A stretch of 64,000 bases of DNA from the NCBI GenBank assembly GCA_964494625.1, contig CAZBRT010000002.1, positions 806,001 to 870,000 on the forward strand. The letters run 5' to 3'. Shown here one piece after another: positions 42,597 to 50,981 of the stretch. The stretch comes from UBA2784 sp964494625 (lineage in GTDB: Bacteria; Pseudomonadota; Alphaproteobacteria; Micropepsales; Micropepsaceae). The position numbers and the translations under genes are program-made. Positions within the stretch are counted from its first letter, which is position 1; each line of letters starts with the position of its first letter. A model generated the notes under the pieces. The model was not told where the DNA came from, did not search any database, and worked only from the letters and a program-made list of their open reading frames with translations.

Positions 42597-43061
42597 ATGA
42601 CACGGATTATTGCAGCCATTGCCCTTGGCCTGATGATGGCGGTGGGCACCGTTTCCGGCGAGGCCGAGGCGCGGCGCGGCCACCACGACCGGCATGATGA
42701 CGGCAACTTTGCAATCTATATCGGGCCGGACGAGTTCGGCATCTATGTCGACAGCGGTCACGACGATTATTGGCGTCACAACCGCGACAATTATCACCGC
42801 CGCGACCATCGGGACCGCGACTCGCGCTGGGATGATTCAGACCGCTGGTTCGGTCACTGGTATGCCGAACCGACCTATTTCAACTGGGATCGCCATGATC
42901 GCCGCTATCGTCACGGGCGCGAATGCGTGCCGGTCACGAAGTATGGCTATCACCGTGGACGTCCGGCCCTGATCGGCGCGACCATGTGCTACAAGCGCAA
43001 TGGCAACACCTACATCGTCAAAGGCAGCCGGCACCTGATCCGCTATGTGCGGCATCGTTGA
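42597..43061 (+). CDS. Secreted histidine/aspartate/arginine-rich protein
   Basis: A 154-residue protein with a Sec signal peptide (~1-22) and a good GAAGGGAG ribosome site. The mature protein is very rich in His, Asp, Arg and Tyr: RRGHHDRHDD, HDDYWRHNRDNYHRRDHRDRD, and so on up to ~residue 105, followed by a more ordered part with two cysteines (ECVPVTKYGYHRG... ATMCYKRNGNTYIVKGSRH). I recognise no family. Metal binding is a possibility, as in other His/Asp-rich periplasmic proteins. Transcribed alone. Confidence 0.7.
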   Translation: MTRIIAAIALGLMMAVGTVSGEAEARRGHHDRHDDGNFAIYIGPDEFGIYVDSGHDDYWRHNRDNYHRRDHRDRDSRWDDSDRWFGHWYAEPTYFNWDRHDRRYRHGRECVPVTKYGYHRGRPALIGATMCYKRNGNTYIVKGSRHLIRYVRHR

Positions 43062-43080
43062 GGGGCACACTCTCTTTGAC

Positions 43081-43200
43081 GCTCTCCCCTCGGGGAGAGC
43101 CGAAATTTGCCTTCGCAAATTTCGTGAGGAGCCCCGCTCAGAAGTTGAAACCGCCCCCTCACCCTGCCCTCTCCCCCGCAAAGTGCGGGGGCGAGGGAAG
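43081..43200. repeat. Intergenic repeat B, copy 2
   Basis: Nearly the whole gap between the His-rich gene and the lyase gene. GCTCTCCCCTCGGGGAGAGC is followed by GAAATTTGCCTTCGCAAATTTCGTGAGG and, after a variable stretch, by CCCTCTCCCCC...GGGGGCGAGGG. Copy 1 is at 34885. Hairpins at both ends could also terminate transcription of the two converging genes. Confidence 0.8.
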
Positions 43201-43234
43201 CATCCTTGGGGTTCCAACCTCACTATTCATTATC

Positions 43235-44104
43235 CTACTCCCCCTCATACCTCTTCGCTTGCGCCAGCAAACGCGGCAAGCCCAGCGCCGCGTTGTAGCC
43301 GTCGAAACTGAAACGGGCCGCTCCCTCGCGGGGGCGACCTTCGTTCCTGATTTCGGCATAGGTGTCAGCGAGCGCCTGGGCCGCGCGCAACAGGCCCGAG
43401 ATCGGAAAGATCACGAGACGATAGCCCAGCGCTGCCAACTGACCTGCTGAGAGAACCGGCGTCTTGCCGTCCTCCACCATGTTGGCCATCAAGGGCACGC
43501 CGGGAAAGCTTGCGGCAATCGCGCGCAACTCGTCGATGTCGCGCGGCGCTTCGACAAAAAGAATGTCTGCGCCCGCCTTGCGATAGGCCGTCGCACGGTT
43601 GATCGCCGCATCGAACCCCTCGACCGCGCGGGCGTCAGTGCGGGCGATGATCGCGAAGTCGGCAGAGCGGCGCGCTTCGACGGCAGCACGGATTTTTGCA
43701 ACCGCCTCGCCGACCGGCACAAGTTCCTTGCCCTCCATATGGCCGCAGCGTTTGGGGATCACTTGATCCTCCAGCTGGATCGCCGCTGCGCCTGCCGCCT
43801 CATAGGCGCGGGTCAGCGCGGCCACGTTGAGGACACCGCCATGGCCGTTGTCGCCATCAGCGATGAGGAGCGCGGGTGCTGCCGCCTCGGCCAGCACGCG
43901 CACGCGCTCTGTCATCTCGCTGGCGCTGACAAGGCCGATATCGGGCTTGCCCAGAAGCGACCCCGAGACGCCAAAGCCCGTCATGTAAACCGCCTCGGCG
44001 CCTGACAGAGCCGCCAGCCGCGCCGACAGGCCGTCAAAAGCGCCGGGCGCGGTCACGCATCCTTTGGCCAGAAGCGCTTTCAACCGTGTGCCTGCGTCAC
44101 TCAT
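43235..44104 (-). CDS. Isocitrate lyase/PEP mutase-family enzyme
   Basis: About 289 residues from ATG 44104; the open frame to 44224 is not conserved. The signature KRCGH is at 118-122 with DGDNGHGG at ~83-90 and LEDQ just before, as in 2-methylisocitrate lyase, carboxyvinyl-carboxyphosphonate phosphorylmutase and oxaloacetate decarboxylase relatives. It cleaves or rearranges a C-C or C-P bond of a 2-oxo or carboxy acid; the substrate is open. It is divergent from the aminotransferase. Confidence 0.88.
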   Translation of the reverse strand: MSDAGTRLKALLAKGCVTAPGAFDGLSARLAALSGAEAVYMTGFGVSGSLLGKPDIGLVSASEMTERVRVLAEAAAPALLIADGDNGHGGVLNVAALTRAYEAAGAAAIQLEDQVIPKRCGHMEGKELVPVGEAVAKIRAAVEARRSADFAIIARTDARAVEGFDAAINRATAYRKAGADILFVEAPRDIDELRAIAASFPGVPLMANMVEDGKTPVLSAGQLAALGYRLVIFPISGLLRAAQALADTYAEIRNEGRPREGAARFSFDGYNAALGLPRLLAQAKRYEGE

Positions 44105-44206
44105 CGCTGCTCCCCCTGCCTTGCCCCCCGCGTTTGCGGCTTCGCAATACGCGTCACTCTGGTCTAGGCTTTCTGATCCTTCGCACAATTGCCAGAGCAC
44201 GCGCCC

Positions 44207-45550
44207 ATGACAAGCCCCGCCCACAGCACCAATGCGCTAGACGCCTTCTGGATGCCGTTCACGCCCAATCGCGATTTCAAGCGCAATCCGCGCATGATCG
44301 CGCGCGCGGAGGGCATGTATTATTTCGACACCAAGGGCCGAAAAATCCTGGACGGTGCGGCAGGCCTCTGGTGCGCCAATGCCGGTCATTGCCGCAAGCC
44401 GATTGCCGATGCGATCGCGCGGGCGGCGCGTGAACTCGACTATGCGCCAAGTTTCCAGTTCGGCCATCCGACTGCCTTTGAAGCGGCATCCCGCATTGCT
44501 GCCCTTGCCCCGCCCGGCCTTGACCATGTGTTCTTCACAAATTCGGGATCGGAGGCGGCCGATACGGCGCTCAAGATCGCGCTGGCCTTTCATCGTGTAC
44601 GCGGCGAGGGCGCGCGTGTGCGGTTCATCGGGCGCGAGCGCGGCTATCATGGCGTGGGCTTTGGCGGCATGTCGGTCGGCGGCATCCTGAACAACCGGAA
44701 AATGTTCGGACCCGTGATGCTGCCCGGCACGGACCATATCCGCACGACGTATGACCGCGAGCATCAGCGCTTTACGAAAGGCGAGCCGGAATATGGCGCG
44801 CATTTCGCCGACGAGCTTGAGCGGCTGGTGACCTTGCATGATGCATCCACCATCGCAGCCGTAATTGTCGAGCCGATGGCCGGATCAACCGGCGTCATCC
44901 CGCCGCCCAAGGGCTATCTCAAGCGGTTGCGCGACATCTGCACGCGCCATGGCATTCTTCTCATCTTTGACGAGGTGATCACCGGCTTCGGGCGGCTGGG
45001 CGCCGGCTTTGCCGCCGAGCGCATGGCGGTCATCCCTGACATGATCACCTTCGCCAAGGGTGTCACGTCCGGCGCGGTGCCGATGGGCGGTGTCATCGCT
45101 TCACGCCAGATCTACGAGACCTTTGTCTCGGATGATCCCAAGCGGCCTGACCAGGTGATCGAGCTTTTCCACGGCTACACCTATTCCGCTCATCCGCTGG
45201 CGACCTACGCGGCACTTGCAACGCTCGACCTTTACCGGGACGAGGATTTGTTCGCGCGCGCGCTGAAACTCGAGGACCATTTCGCCGAAGCGGTCCATTC
45301 GCTCAAGGGCCATCCGCTTGTTGCCGACATCCGCAATCAGGGCCTTGCCGCCGCCGTCGATATCGAGCCGCGCGCCGGCGCGCCGGGGGCACGCGGGTTC
45401 GAGACCATGAAGGCGCTCTTCCTTGAAGAAGACATGATGTTGCGCGTGGCGGGGGATACGATGGCATTTTCGCCCCCGCTGATCGTCTCGCCGGATGAAA
45501 TTGACCGCCTTGTCGCAGGCTTGCGCAGGGTGCTTGACCGGTTGGCCTAG
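44207..45550 (+). CDS. Class III aminotransferase, omega-amino acid:pyruvate type
   Basis: About 447 residues from ATG 44207; TTG 44189 is an alternative. WMPFTPNRDFKRNPRMI at the start, FFTNSGSEAADTALKIA, FDEVITGFGRLG and the PLP lysine in ITFAKGVTSGAVPMGG are typical of beta-alanine:pyruvate or taurine:pyruvate aminotransferases. It transfers an amino group to pyruvate, forming alanine. The next gene encodes alanine dehydrogenase, which would recover pyruvate and release ammonium, so the two form a plausible deamination pair. Confidence 0.92.
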   Translation: MTSPAHSTNALDAFWMPFTPNRDFKRNPRMIARAEGMYYFDTKGRKILDGAAGLWCANAGHCRKPIADAIARAARELDYAPSFQFGHPTAFEAASRIAALAPPGLDHVFFTNSGSEAADTALKIALAFHRVRGEGARVRFIGRERGYHGVGFGGMSVGGILNNRKMFGPVMLPGTDHIRTTYDREHQRFTKGEPEYGAHFADELERLVTLHDASTIAAVIVEPMAGSTGVIPPPKGYLKRLRDICTRHGILLIFDEVITGFGRLGAGFAAERMAVIPDMITFAKGVTSGAVPMGGVIASRQIYETFVSDDPKRPDQVIELFHGYTYSAHPLATYAALATLDLYRDEDLFARALKLEDHFAEAVHSLKGHPLVADIRNQGLAAAVDIEPRAGAPGARGFETMKALFLEEDMMLRVAGDTMAFSPPLIVSPDEIDRLVAGLRRVLDRLA

Positions 45551-45610
45551 TATGGGTGAAGCATCGCCCCTTCTGACCTACCGTCACCCGATTCCAGCAG
45601 GAGTTGCCCC

Positions 45611-46729
45611 ATGCTTCTCGGTGTTCCCAAGGAGATCAAGGTCCACGAATACCGCGTCGGCATGACACCGGCCTCGGTGCGTGAAGTCATCGCGCATGGG
45701 CACAAGGTCGTCGTGCAGACTGGTGCGGGCGACGGGATCGGCCTCACCGACCACATGTACCGCCATGCCGGTGCCGAGATCGTGCCGGACGCCAAGACCG
45801 TCTTTGCGCGCGCCGACATGGTGGTGAAGGTGAAGGAACCGCAGCCTTCCGAAACCGCGATGCTGCGCGAGGGCCAGGTCCTTTTCACCTATCTGCATCT
45901 GGCGCCGGATCCGGAACAGACACACGCGCTCATCAAGTCGAAATGCGTCGCCATTGCCTATGAGACCGTGACAGATGCGCGCGGCGGCCTGCCGCTGCTT
46001 GCGCCGATGTCGGAAGTTGCGGGCCGCATGTCGATCCAGGCGGGCGCGCATTGCCTTGAGATGTATCAGGGCGGGCGCGGCATGCTTCTGGGCGGTGTGC
46101 CGGGCGTGGCCGCTGCCAAAGTCGTCATCATCGGCGGCGGCGTTGTGGGTGCCAATGCGGCGCGCATGGCGATGGGACTTGAGGCGCATGTCACCGTGCT
46201 CGACAAATCGCTGCCGCGGCTTGCCGAACTCGACCAGCAATTCGGTGCAAAGCTCAACACCATCTTCTCGACCATCGATGCGATCGAAGAGCATGTGCTG
46301 GCCGCTGACCTCGTTGTCGGTGCGGTGCTCGTGCCCGGCGCCAATGCCCCGCGCCTGATCACCGCCGACATGGTTCGCCGGATGAAGCCGGGCTCGGTCA
46401 TTGTCGATGTCGCCATCGACCAGGGTGGCTGCTCGGAGACGTCGAAGGCAACGACCCACGCGCATCCGACCTATGTGGTGGACAATGTGGTCCATTATTG
46501 CGTGGCGAACATGCCGGGTGCGGTCGCGCGCACCTCGACATTCGCGCTCAATAACGCAACGCTCCCCTTTACGCTGCAGCTTGCCGACAAAGGCTACAAG
46601 CGCGCCTGCCGCGAGAACCCGCATCTGAAGGCAGGCCTCAACGTGCATCACGGGCGGCTCACTTATGCCGCGGTTGCCGAGGCGATGGGGCTTTCGTCGA
46701 TCACCGCCGACGAGGCGCTGGCGGGTTAG
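45611..46729 (+). CDS. ald: Alanine dehydrogenase
   Basis: A 372-residue NAD-dependent enzyme that interconverts L-alanine and pyruvate plus ammonium. The N-terminal MLLGVPKEIKVHEYRVG, the VVKVKEPQP lysine, the FTYLHLAPD catalytic histidine region and the nucleotide-binding IIGGGVVGANAARMA are present, and length fits. It starts 60 bases after the aminotransferase, probably cotranscribed, and ends in a 4-base overlap with the converging CinA gene. Confidence 0.96.
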   Translation: MLLGVPKEIKVHEYRVGMTPASVREVIAHGHKVVVQTGAGDGIGLTDHMYRHAGAEIVPDAKTVFARADMVVKVKEPQPSETAMLREGQVLFTYLHLAPDPEQTHALIKSKCVAIAYETVTDARGGLPLLAPMSEVAGRMSIQAGAHCLEMYQGGRGMLLGGVPGVAAAKVVIIGGGVVGANAARMAMGLEAHVTVLDKSLPRLAELDQQFGAKLNTIFSTIDAIEEHVLAADLVVGAVLVPGANAPRLITADMVRRMKPGSVIVDVAIDQGGCSETSKATTHAHPTYVVDNVVHYCVANMPGAVARTSTFALNNATLPFTLQLADKGYKRACRENPHLKAGLNVHHGRLTYAAVAEAMGLSSITADEALAG

Positions 46730-47223
46730 ACCTCGAGCATTTCGACCAGGAGGTCGAGGGCCGCGCCCGCAAACGCCACCATGTTGGCGGCGCGGTCGCT
46801 TGATCCTGTGCGGATTGTCCTTGTCGCCGCGCGCGGGCCCGACACGGCCACGCAAGTATGCCCTGCGGGGTCGCCATAGGGATTACCGGAAGGTCCGGCA
46901 GCTCCGGTCTCTGCCAGCCCCCAGGTGACATTCGCGCCATGGCGCGTACGGATCGTTGCGGCAAGGAGCGCGGCATAAGGCTCACTCGACGAGCGGATGC
47001 CTTGCGCGCGGATGTCGTCGAGTGAAAGACCCATCACACCCCGCACACCGCGCGCCGAATAGGGAATGGCGCCGCCCGCAAAATACGCGCTCGCCCCCGG
47101 CACGGCGAGCAGGGCAGCCGAGATCAACCCGCCCGACGACGTTTCGGCAATAGCGATGCGCGTGCCTTGCGCTTTCAGAAGTGCGCCTGCGCGCGCGGCC
47201 AATGCGAGAATTTCCGGTGTCAT
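46726..47223 (-). CDS. CinA-family nicotinamide-nucleotide amidohydrolase
   Basis: About 165 residues from ATG 47223. IAIAETSSGGLISAALL, YFAGGAIPYS and GLAETGAAGPSG are hallmark segments of the CinA C-terminal (PncC) domain, which deamidates NMN to nicotinic acid mononucleotide. The usual N-terminal COG1058 domain is absent, as in other stand-alone PncC proteins. It converges with ald. Beyond its start is the hairpin repeat C copy 1. Confidence 0.9.
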   Translation of the reverse strand: MTPEILALAARAGALLKAQGTRIAIAETSSGGLISAALLAVPGASAYFAGGAIPYSARGVRGVMGLSLDDIRAQGIRSSSEPYAALLAATIRTRHGANVTWGLAETGAAGPSGNPYGDPAGHTCVAVSGPRAATRTIRTGSSDRAANMVAFAGAALDLLVEMLEV

Positions 47224-47281
47224 GGGTTCAAGTGTTGCGGGTGCCGGGGATGACGGCAAGGGAAGAATTGCCTCAACTCAA

Positions 47282-47378
47282 TGCGTGGTTCGACGAAGGC
47301 TCACCATAAGGAAATTTGTGAGTGGCATTTGTGCAAGACACTGAGAACCTCATCCTGAGCCCTTGTCGAAGGACGCAC
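47282..47378. repeat. Intergenic hairpin repeat C, copy 1
   Basis: Left arm near 47282-47312 (TTCGACGAAGGCTCACCATAAGG) and right arm 47348-47378 (CTCATCCTGAGCCCTTGTCG plus AAGGACGCAC) form a long imperfect inverted repeat around a ~35-base loop. Copy 2 is at 56721-56816 with the same layout. Related single arms occur at 34841 and 21868. It fills the gap between the CinA and GNAT genes. Confidence 0.8.
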
Positions 47379-47395
47379 AAAAGCCATGCAGCCCT

Positions 47396-48013
47396 TCACC
47401 CCCCGCCCCGCCGCAGGCGATGCCAATTCTCGCGGGTCATTTCCCAGTAGATGGAGCGGCGGATGGTACCGTCGGGGCGCACAGCGTCGCGCTCGCCCAT
47501 GCGGACAAAGCCTGCCTTGTCGATGATGCGGGCCGAGCGGTGATTGTCGAGTGCCGCGGTCAGGCCAACGAGGCGCACGCCGATGGCGTCAAAGAGGAAA
47601 TCAAATCCGCTCATCATGCCCATCATGCCTGCACCCTGACCCTGCAGGTGGGCAGCCATGGCGCCGCCCAATTCCCCGGACGCGCGATCCGGCCAGACCG
47701 TGAATTTGGAGTAGCCGACGACGTCACCGCCCTGCAGCGTCAGGATGAGAAGACCTTCGCCGCGCTGGCGTTCGGCTTCGGCCATCGCCACCCATGCGCT
47801 GACGGTCTCCTCATTCACCGGGCGCGGCAGATCATAGATCGGACCCGACACAGCCGGGTCGGCCAGAAAAGGAACAAGGGCCGGCACATGGCGCGAAGAT
47901 GCGACGACCCGATCCGGTCCCAGCACACGCGCATCAACCAACCGCACCGCGCTGCGGATCGCTTCTTCCTCCGCAGGCGATGCTGTCAGGATCGTTTTCG
48001 GCGGCGCGCTCAT
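47396..48013 (-). CDS. GNAT-family N-acetyltransferase
   Basis: About 205 residues from ATG 48013, overlapping the upstream gene by 4 bases. A GNAT domain is suggested by VVGYSKFTVWPDRASGELGGAMAAHLQGQGAGMMGMM (acetyl-CoA binding region, with the usual Q/RxxGxG/A read as QGQGAG) and LVGLTAALDNHRSARIIDKAGFVRMGERDA. It resembles ribosomal-protein or spermidine-type acetyltransferases; the substrate is unknown. Coupling to a secreted-protein gene is curious and may be only transcriptional convenience. Confidence 0.82.
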   Translation of the reverse strand: MSAPPKTILTASPAEEEAIRSAVRLVDARVLGPDRVVASSRHVPALVPFLADPAVSGPIYDLPRPVNEETVSAWVAMAEAERQRGEGLLILTLQGGDVVGYSKFTVWPDRASGELGGAMAAHLQGQGAGMMGMMSGFDFLFDAIGVRLVGLTAALDNHRSARIIDKAGFVRMGERDAVRPDGTIRRSIYWEMTRENWHRLRRGGG

Positions 48014-48573
48014 CCCGGAAAGGTCTGGATTCCCACCGGAAACATGAAGCCTTCCGGCGCGAGCGCATGGCAGGCCATGCTCTCCATACCCTGCACAAAA
48101 CAAAGCAGCGGACGGTTTTCGGCGCGCAAAGCGTTGTAATAGTCGCGGTCAAACCCTTCGGCCGGCATGAAGGCAAAGTCCCCCAGCATCGGCATGTCCA
48201 GTTCTGCCGTCCATTCCGGCAGGTCGGCGCTCATGCGCAATGTCGCACTATCCTGATTGATCCAGTCGGCAAGGGCCTTGCCCATGTCGTCGCTGGTCGG
48301 GGCGCCCGCCGACAGCATCATCTGGGACGCCGGAAAAGCCTCGACCATCAGGATCGTGTCATCCGGCGCGTAGGCGACGATGACGACAACCGCATTCGCG
48401 CAGACCTTGCCGTGCGAAAAGGCTTCAATGGAATAATCTGCGCCGGCCTGAGTCCATGCGACGCTGGCGGTCGCTGCGCAGTCGCCTGCGTCGGCCGTAG
48501 CGGGCGCGGCCAGACCCAGCGCAAGAATTCCGGCCAAAAGGGCCATCCGCGAGCTGTTCATCCCCATGTTCAT
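48010..48573 (-). CDS. Secreted four-cysteine LPxW protein, family member 4
   Basis: About 187 residues from ATG 48573, preceded by AGGGG at 7-base spacing. A Sec signal peptide (~9-29) precedes DAGDC. The mature protein carries the family pattern: GDCAAT, VCANA, MMLSAGAPTSDDM, DLPEW, FDRDYYNALRAENRPLLCF, QGMESMAC and the ending GIQTFPG. It is closest to member 2 at 19371, more than 28 kb away, which shares QGMES and the QTFPG ending. Function unknown. It is divergent from another small secreted protein gene. Confidence 0.76.
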   Translation of the reverse strand: MNMGMNSSRMALLAGILALGLAAPATADAGDCAATASVAWTQAGADYSIEAFSHGKVCANAVVVIVAYAPDDTILMVEAFPASQMMLSAGAPTSDDMGKALADWINQDSATLRMSADLPEWTAELDMPMLGDFAFMPAEGFDRDYYNALRAENRPLLCFVQGMESMACHALAPEGFMFPVGIQTFPG

Positions 48574-48789
48574 TTTGATCCCCTGTCTGTTTCCGGTACG
48601 GCTGGAGCCCGGATTCGTGACACGGACCGGGGCTTGTGACAAACCCTCAGGATGAAGCCGGGGGCCGTTCAGGCCCGGTTCAGCCCGGACCGCTTATGTG
48701 CCATGATGATGCCAGCGTCCGGGCTTTCGCGAGGGGCATGCTTTCGCCGATGGTCGGGCGGTCTGGTTTTCTTCAGGAAGGATACACAC

Positions 48790-49080
48790 ATGTTTCGTCC
48801 GCTTTCGGTTCTTGCTGCCGGTCTTTTTGCTGCCACGCTGGCGGCACCTGTCGCGTTCGCGCAGGAGACGGTCGATGCCGGCACGTGCCTGATGGTTTTC
48901 AATTCGACCGACGACGCCGAAAAGGCCGCAGCGGCCGAGGCCGCCCTTGTTGCCGAACTGAAGGCCGAGGGTCTGCCGGACAGTGAAATCCCGATGCAGA
49001 TCGAAGGCCTCAAGGGCGTGAAGATCGACAATGTCGATGCGGCAACGCAATCGGCCTGCAACGCGATGTTTGGCGGCTGA
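48790..49080 (+). CDS. Small secreted protein of unknown function
   Basis: A 96-residue protein from ATG 48790 with a Sec signal peptide (~1-24, AFA cut). The mature ~72 residues start with QETVDAGTCLMVFNSTDDAEKAAAAEAALVAEL and end with ATQSACNAMFGG; two cysteines near the ends could form a disulfide around a helical middle. I recognise no family. It is divergent from family member 4 and followed after 46 bases by another secreted protein. Confidence 0.68.
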   Translation: MFRPLSVLAAGLFAATLAAPVAFAQETVDAGTCLMVFNSTDDAEKAAAAEAALVAELKAEGLPDSEIPMQIEGLKGVKIDNVDAATQSACNAMFGG

Positions 49081-49126
49081 TGTTTCCTGCCCACCGGGCA
49101 AGGTCTTCAAGGGCGGCGCAACGGTC

Positions 49127-49564
49127 ATGAGCCGTATGCGCCGCCTTTTTCATGCGTCTGCTTTGGCAATCCTTGGTGCGCTTGCCCTCGCCGCACCGGC
49201 ACACGCCGTGGATGCGCTCGACACACATGCCTATGCCGGGAACTGGCGTGTTGATGGGGGAAGCACCATTGCGGATGGTCGGGCAATCTGTGCGCCCATC
49301 GATGGCGTGCTTGATGAGGGCGGTCAGCTTGCCGAAGTCGAGCGCGCGTCGCGCGACCTCATCCGCATGACAGTGACACGGCGCAGCGCCAGCGGCGGCC
49401 GCGCGCTGGATGGCCCCTATATCGTCTCGATTGCCGGTGAGGACGGGCGCGTGGTGATGACGAGGCCCGGGCGGCGGGATGAAGTTCTTATGGACGGCGC
49501 AGATGCATTCCGGCTTCTGCCGCTTGATGGCGGCGGCGCGCAAATCTTCCGCCGCTGCCCGTAA
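49127..49564 (+). CDS. Secreted protein of unknown function
   Basis: About 145 residues from ATG 49127 with a Sec signal peptide (~8-27, APAHA cut). The mature part looks beta-rich: YAGNWRVDGGSTIADGRAIC near its start, DGPYIVSIAGEDGRVVMTRPG in the middle and AQIFRRCP at the end, with two cysteines likely bonded. The pattern loosely recalls lipocalin-like or AprI-like inhibitor barrels, but this is weak. It probably shares a transcript with the gene 46 bases upstream. Confidence 0.65.
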   Translation: MSRMRRLFHASALAILGALALAAPAHAVDALDTHAYAGNWRVDGGSTIADGRAICAPIDGVLDEGGQLAEVERASRDLIRMTVTRRSASGGRALDGPYIVSIAGEDGRVVMTRPGRRDEVLMDGADAFRLLPLDGGGAQIFRRCP

Positions 49565-49579
49565 CGGCCAAGCAAAGCA

Positions 49580-50617
49580 TCACCCGAGTTTCTGGCGCAG
49601 GCCATCCACGACATCGGCCACGCAATTGCCCAGCACATCGAGGCGATAGCCGCCTTCCATCGTAATGACGGTGGGAAGCTCAAGGCTTGCGATCATCCAG
49701 CCCATCCGCGTGAAGTCGCTGCCCTCCAGACGGAATGCGCCGGTGGGATCGCCCGCCACCGTATCGACGCCCAGAGGCAGAACCAGCGTGTCCGCCCCGA
49801 ATTCGCGGATGCGCGCCAAAGCCGATGCCAGCGCCGCGCTGTATTCGCTCCAGCCTGAACGGGGTGCCAAGGGCAGATTGAGATTGGCGCCTTCGCCCGC
49901 GCCCCTGCCCTTCTCGTCCGCGCGACCCAGAAAATATGGATAGATATGGGCGGGGTCGCCGTGGATCGACACCGTCAGGACATCCGGCCGCTCGTAGAAA
50001 ATCGCCTGCGTGCCGTTGCCGTGGTGCATGTCCACGTCAAGGATGGCGACGCGGCGGCGCGTATCGCTGAGCAATTGGGCAGCCAGGGCCGCATTGTTGA
50101 AGAAGCAATAGCCGCCATAAAGATCGGAAGCCGCATGGTGACCGGGCGGCCGTGTCAGCGCAAAGGAAAGTTTCGCACCCGCGAGGACATCCTGTGCGGC
50201 CGAAAGCGCGACATCGCAAGCCGCGCGTGCGGCGTTGAACGTTCCGGCCAGGATCGGTGTCCCCATGTCGAAAGTGTAGTTGCCCAGGATCGCCTCGCCA
50301 TCGGCAACGATGGCGGGTGACAGCGTGCGCCCCGGCCAGACGCTGGGAAAGGCGGGGGGCGCATCCTTGCCATGACGTTCCTGCCAGCGCGCGAAGGCTG
50401 CCCCCATGAAGGCGACAAATTCCGGCGTGTGGACGCGCAGGATCGGCTCATTGCCGAAATGCCGCGGCAGCGCGAGATTGCCGAGCTTGCGTGCCAACAA
50501 GGCTGCCTTGATGATCTCGGCGCGGCTGGCGCGCTCATGCGCTGCGATGAACCGACCGCCCTCAAACTCGAAGAGCGGGTCGTGGGCGTGGTGGGCTGTC
50601 GTATAAAATAGCTTCAT
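49580..50617 (-). CDS. HDAC-fold deacetylase, acetylpolyamine amidohydrolase-like
   Basis: A 345-residue class II histone-deacetylase-fold enzyme. The catalytic pair H160-H161 is in RPPGHHA, zinc ligands are in DVDMHHGNGTQ (D196, H198) and GVDTVAGDP, and EGGYRLDVLG lies near the C terminus. The overall layout, including the N-terminal EFEGGRFIAAHE and HTPEFVAFM segments, resembles acetylpolyamine amidohydrolases such as that of Mycoplana. It likely deacetylates polyamines or related small molecules. Its start overlaps the + strand ATG of a membrane protein frame. Confidence 0.9.
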   Translation of the reverse strand: MKLFYTTAHHAHDPLFEFEGGRFIAAHERASRAEIIKAALLARKLGNLALPRHFGNEPILRVHTPEFVAFMGAAFARWQERHGKDAPPAFPSVWPGRTLSPAIVADGEAILGNYTFDMGTPILAGTFNAARAACDVALSAAQDVLAGAKLSFALTRPPGHHAASDLYGGYCFFNNAALAAQLLSDTRRRVAILDVDMHHGNGTQAIFYERPDVLTVSIHGDPAHIYPYFLGRADEKGRGAGEGANLNLPLAPRSGWSEYSAALASALARIREFGADTLVLPLGVDTVAGDPTGAFRLEGSDFTRMGWMIASLELPTVITMEGGYRLDVLGNCVADVVDGLRQKLG

Positions 50618-50639
50618 GGTTCTTGATCATGGACGAGCA

Positions 50640-50981
50640 ATGACAGTTGAGCAAATCCTTGCTTTCGGACTGACCCTTGGGGTCGAAGGACTGGTCGCCG
50701 CCCTTCTCGCACCGCTCTTCGGCGCGTCGCGCGAGCGCGCCCTGATCGCCGCGATGCTGGGCAGCGCGATCACGCATCCGGTCGTCTGGCCCGCCTTCTA
50801 CGCACTGTGGCCGGATCTGAGACTCTGGAGCTATGGCGTGGTCGAGGCCTATGCCGTCCTTTGCGAGATGCTGGTTTACCGGCTTGCCACTTCTGTCGCC
50901 TGGTGGCGGGCCTTCTTCCTGTCGCTTCTGGTCAATGCGTCGTCGGTTGGCGCGGGCTTCCTGATGCGGTGGCTGGATTGA
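50640..50981 (+). CDS. Small integral membrane protein
   Basis: A 113-residue protein from ATG 50640 (an ATG at 50616 overlapping the deacetylase start is also in frame). Three to four hydrophobic helices are visible: TVEQILAFGLTLGVEGLVAAL, ALIAAMLGSAITHPVVWPAF, YGVVEAYAVLCEMLVYRLA and FFLSLLVNASSVGAGFLM. I do not recognise it. Its last 50 bases overlap the 3' end of the converging polytopic membrane gene, which implies antisense read-through between them. Confidence 0.7.
   Translation: MTVEQILAFGLTLGVEGLVAALLAPLFGASRERALIAAMLGSAITHPVVWPAFYALWPDLRLWSYGVVEAYAVLCEMLVYRLATSVAWWRAFFLSLLVNASSVGAGFLMRWLD

Noticed and set aside
45584..46855. A 423-residue minus-strand frame
   Set aside because: It is antisense to alanine dehydrogenase; His/Arg-rich text without motifs.
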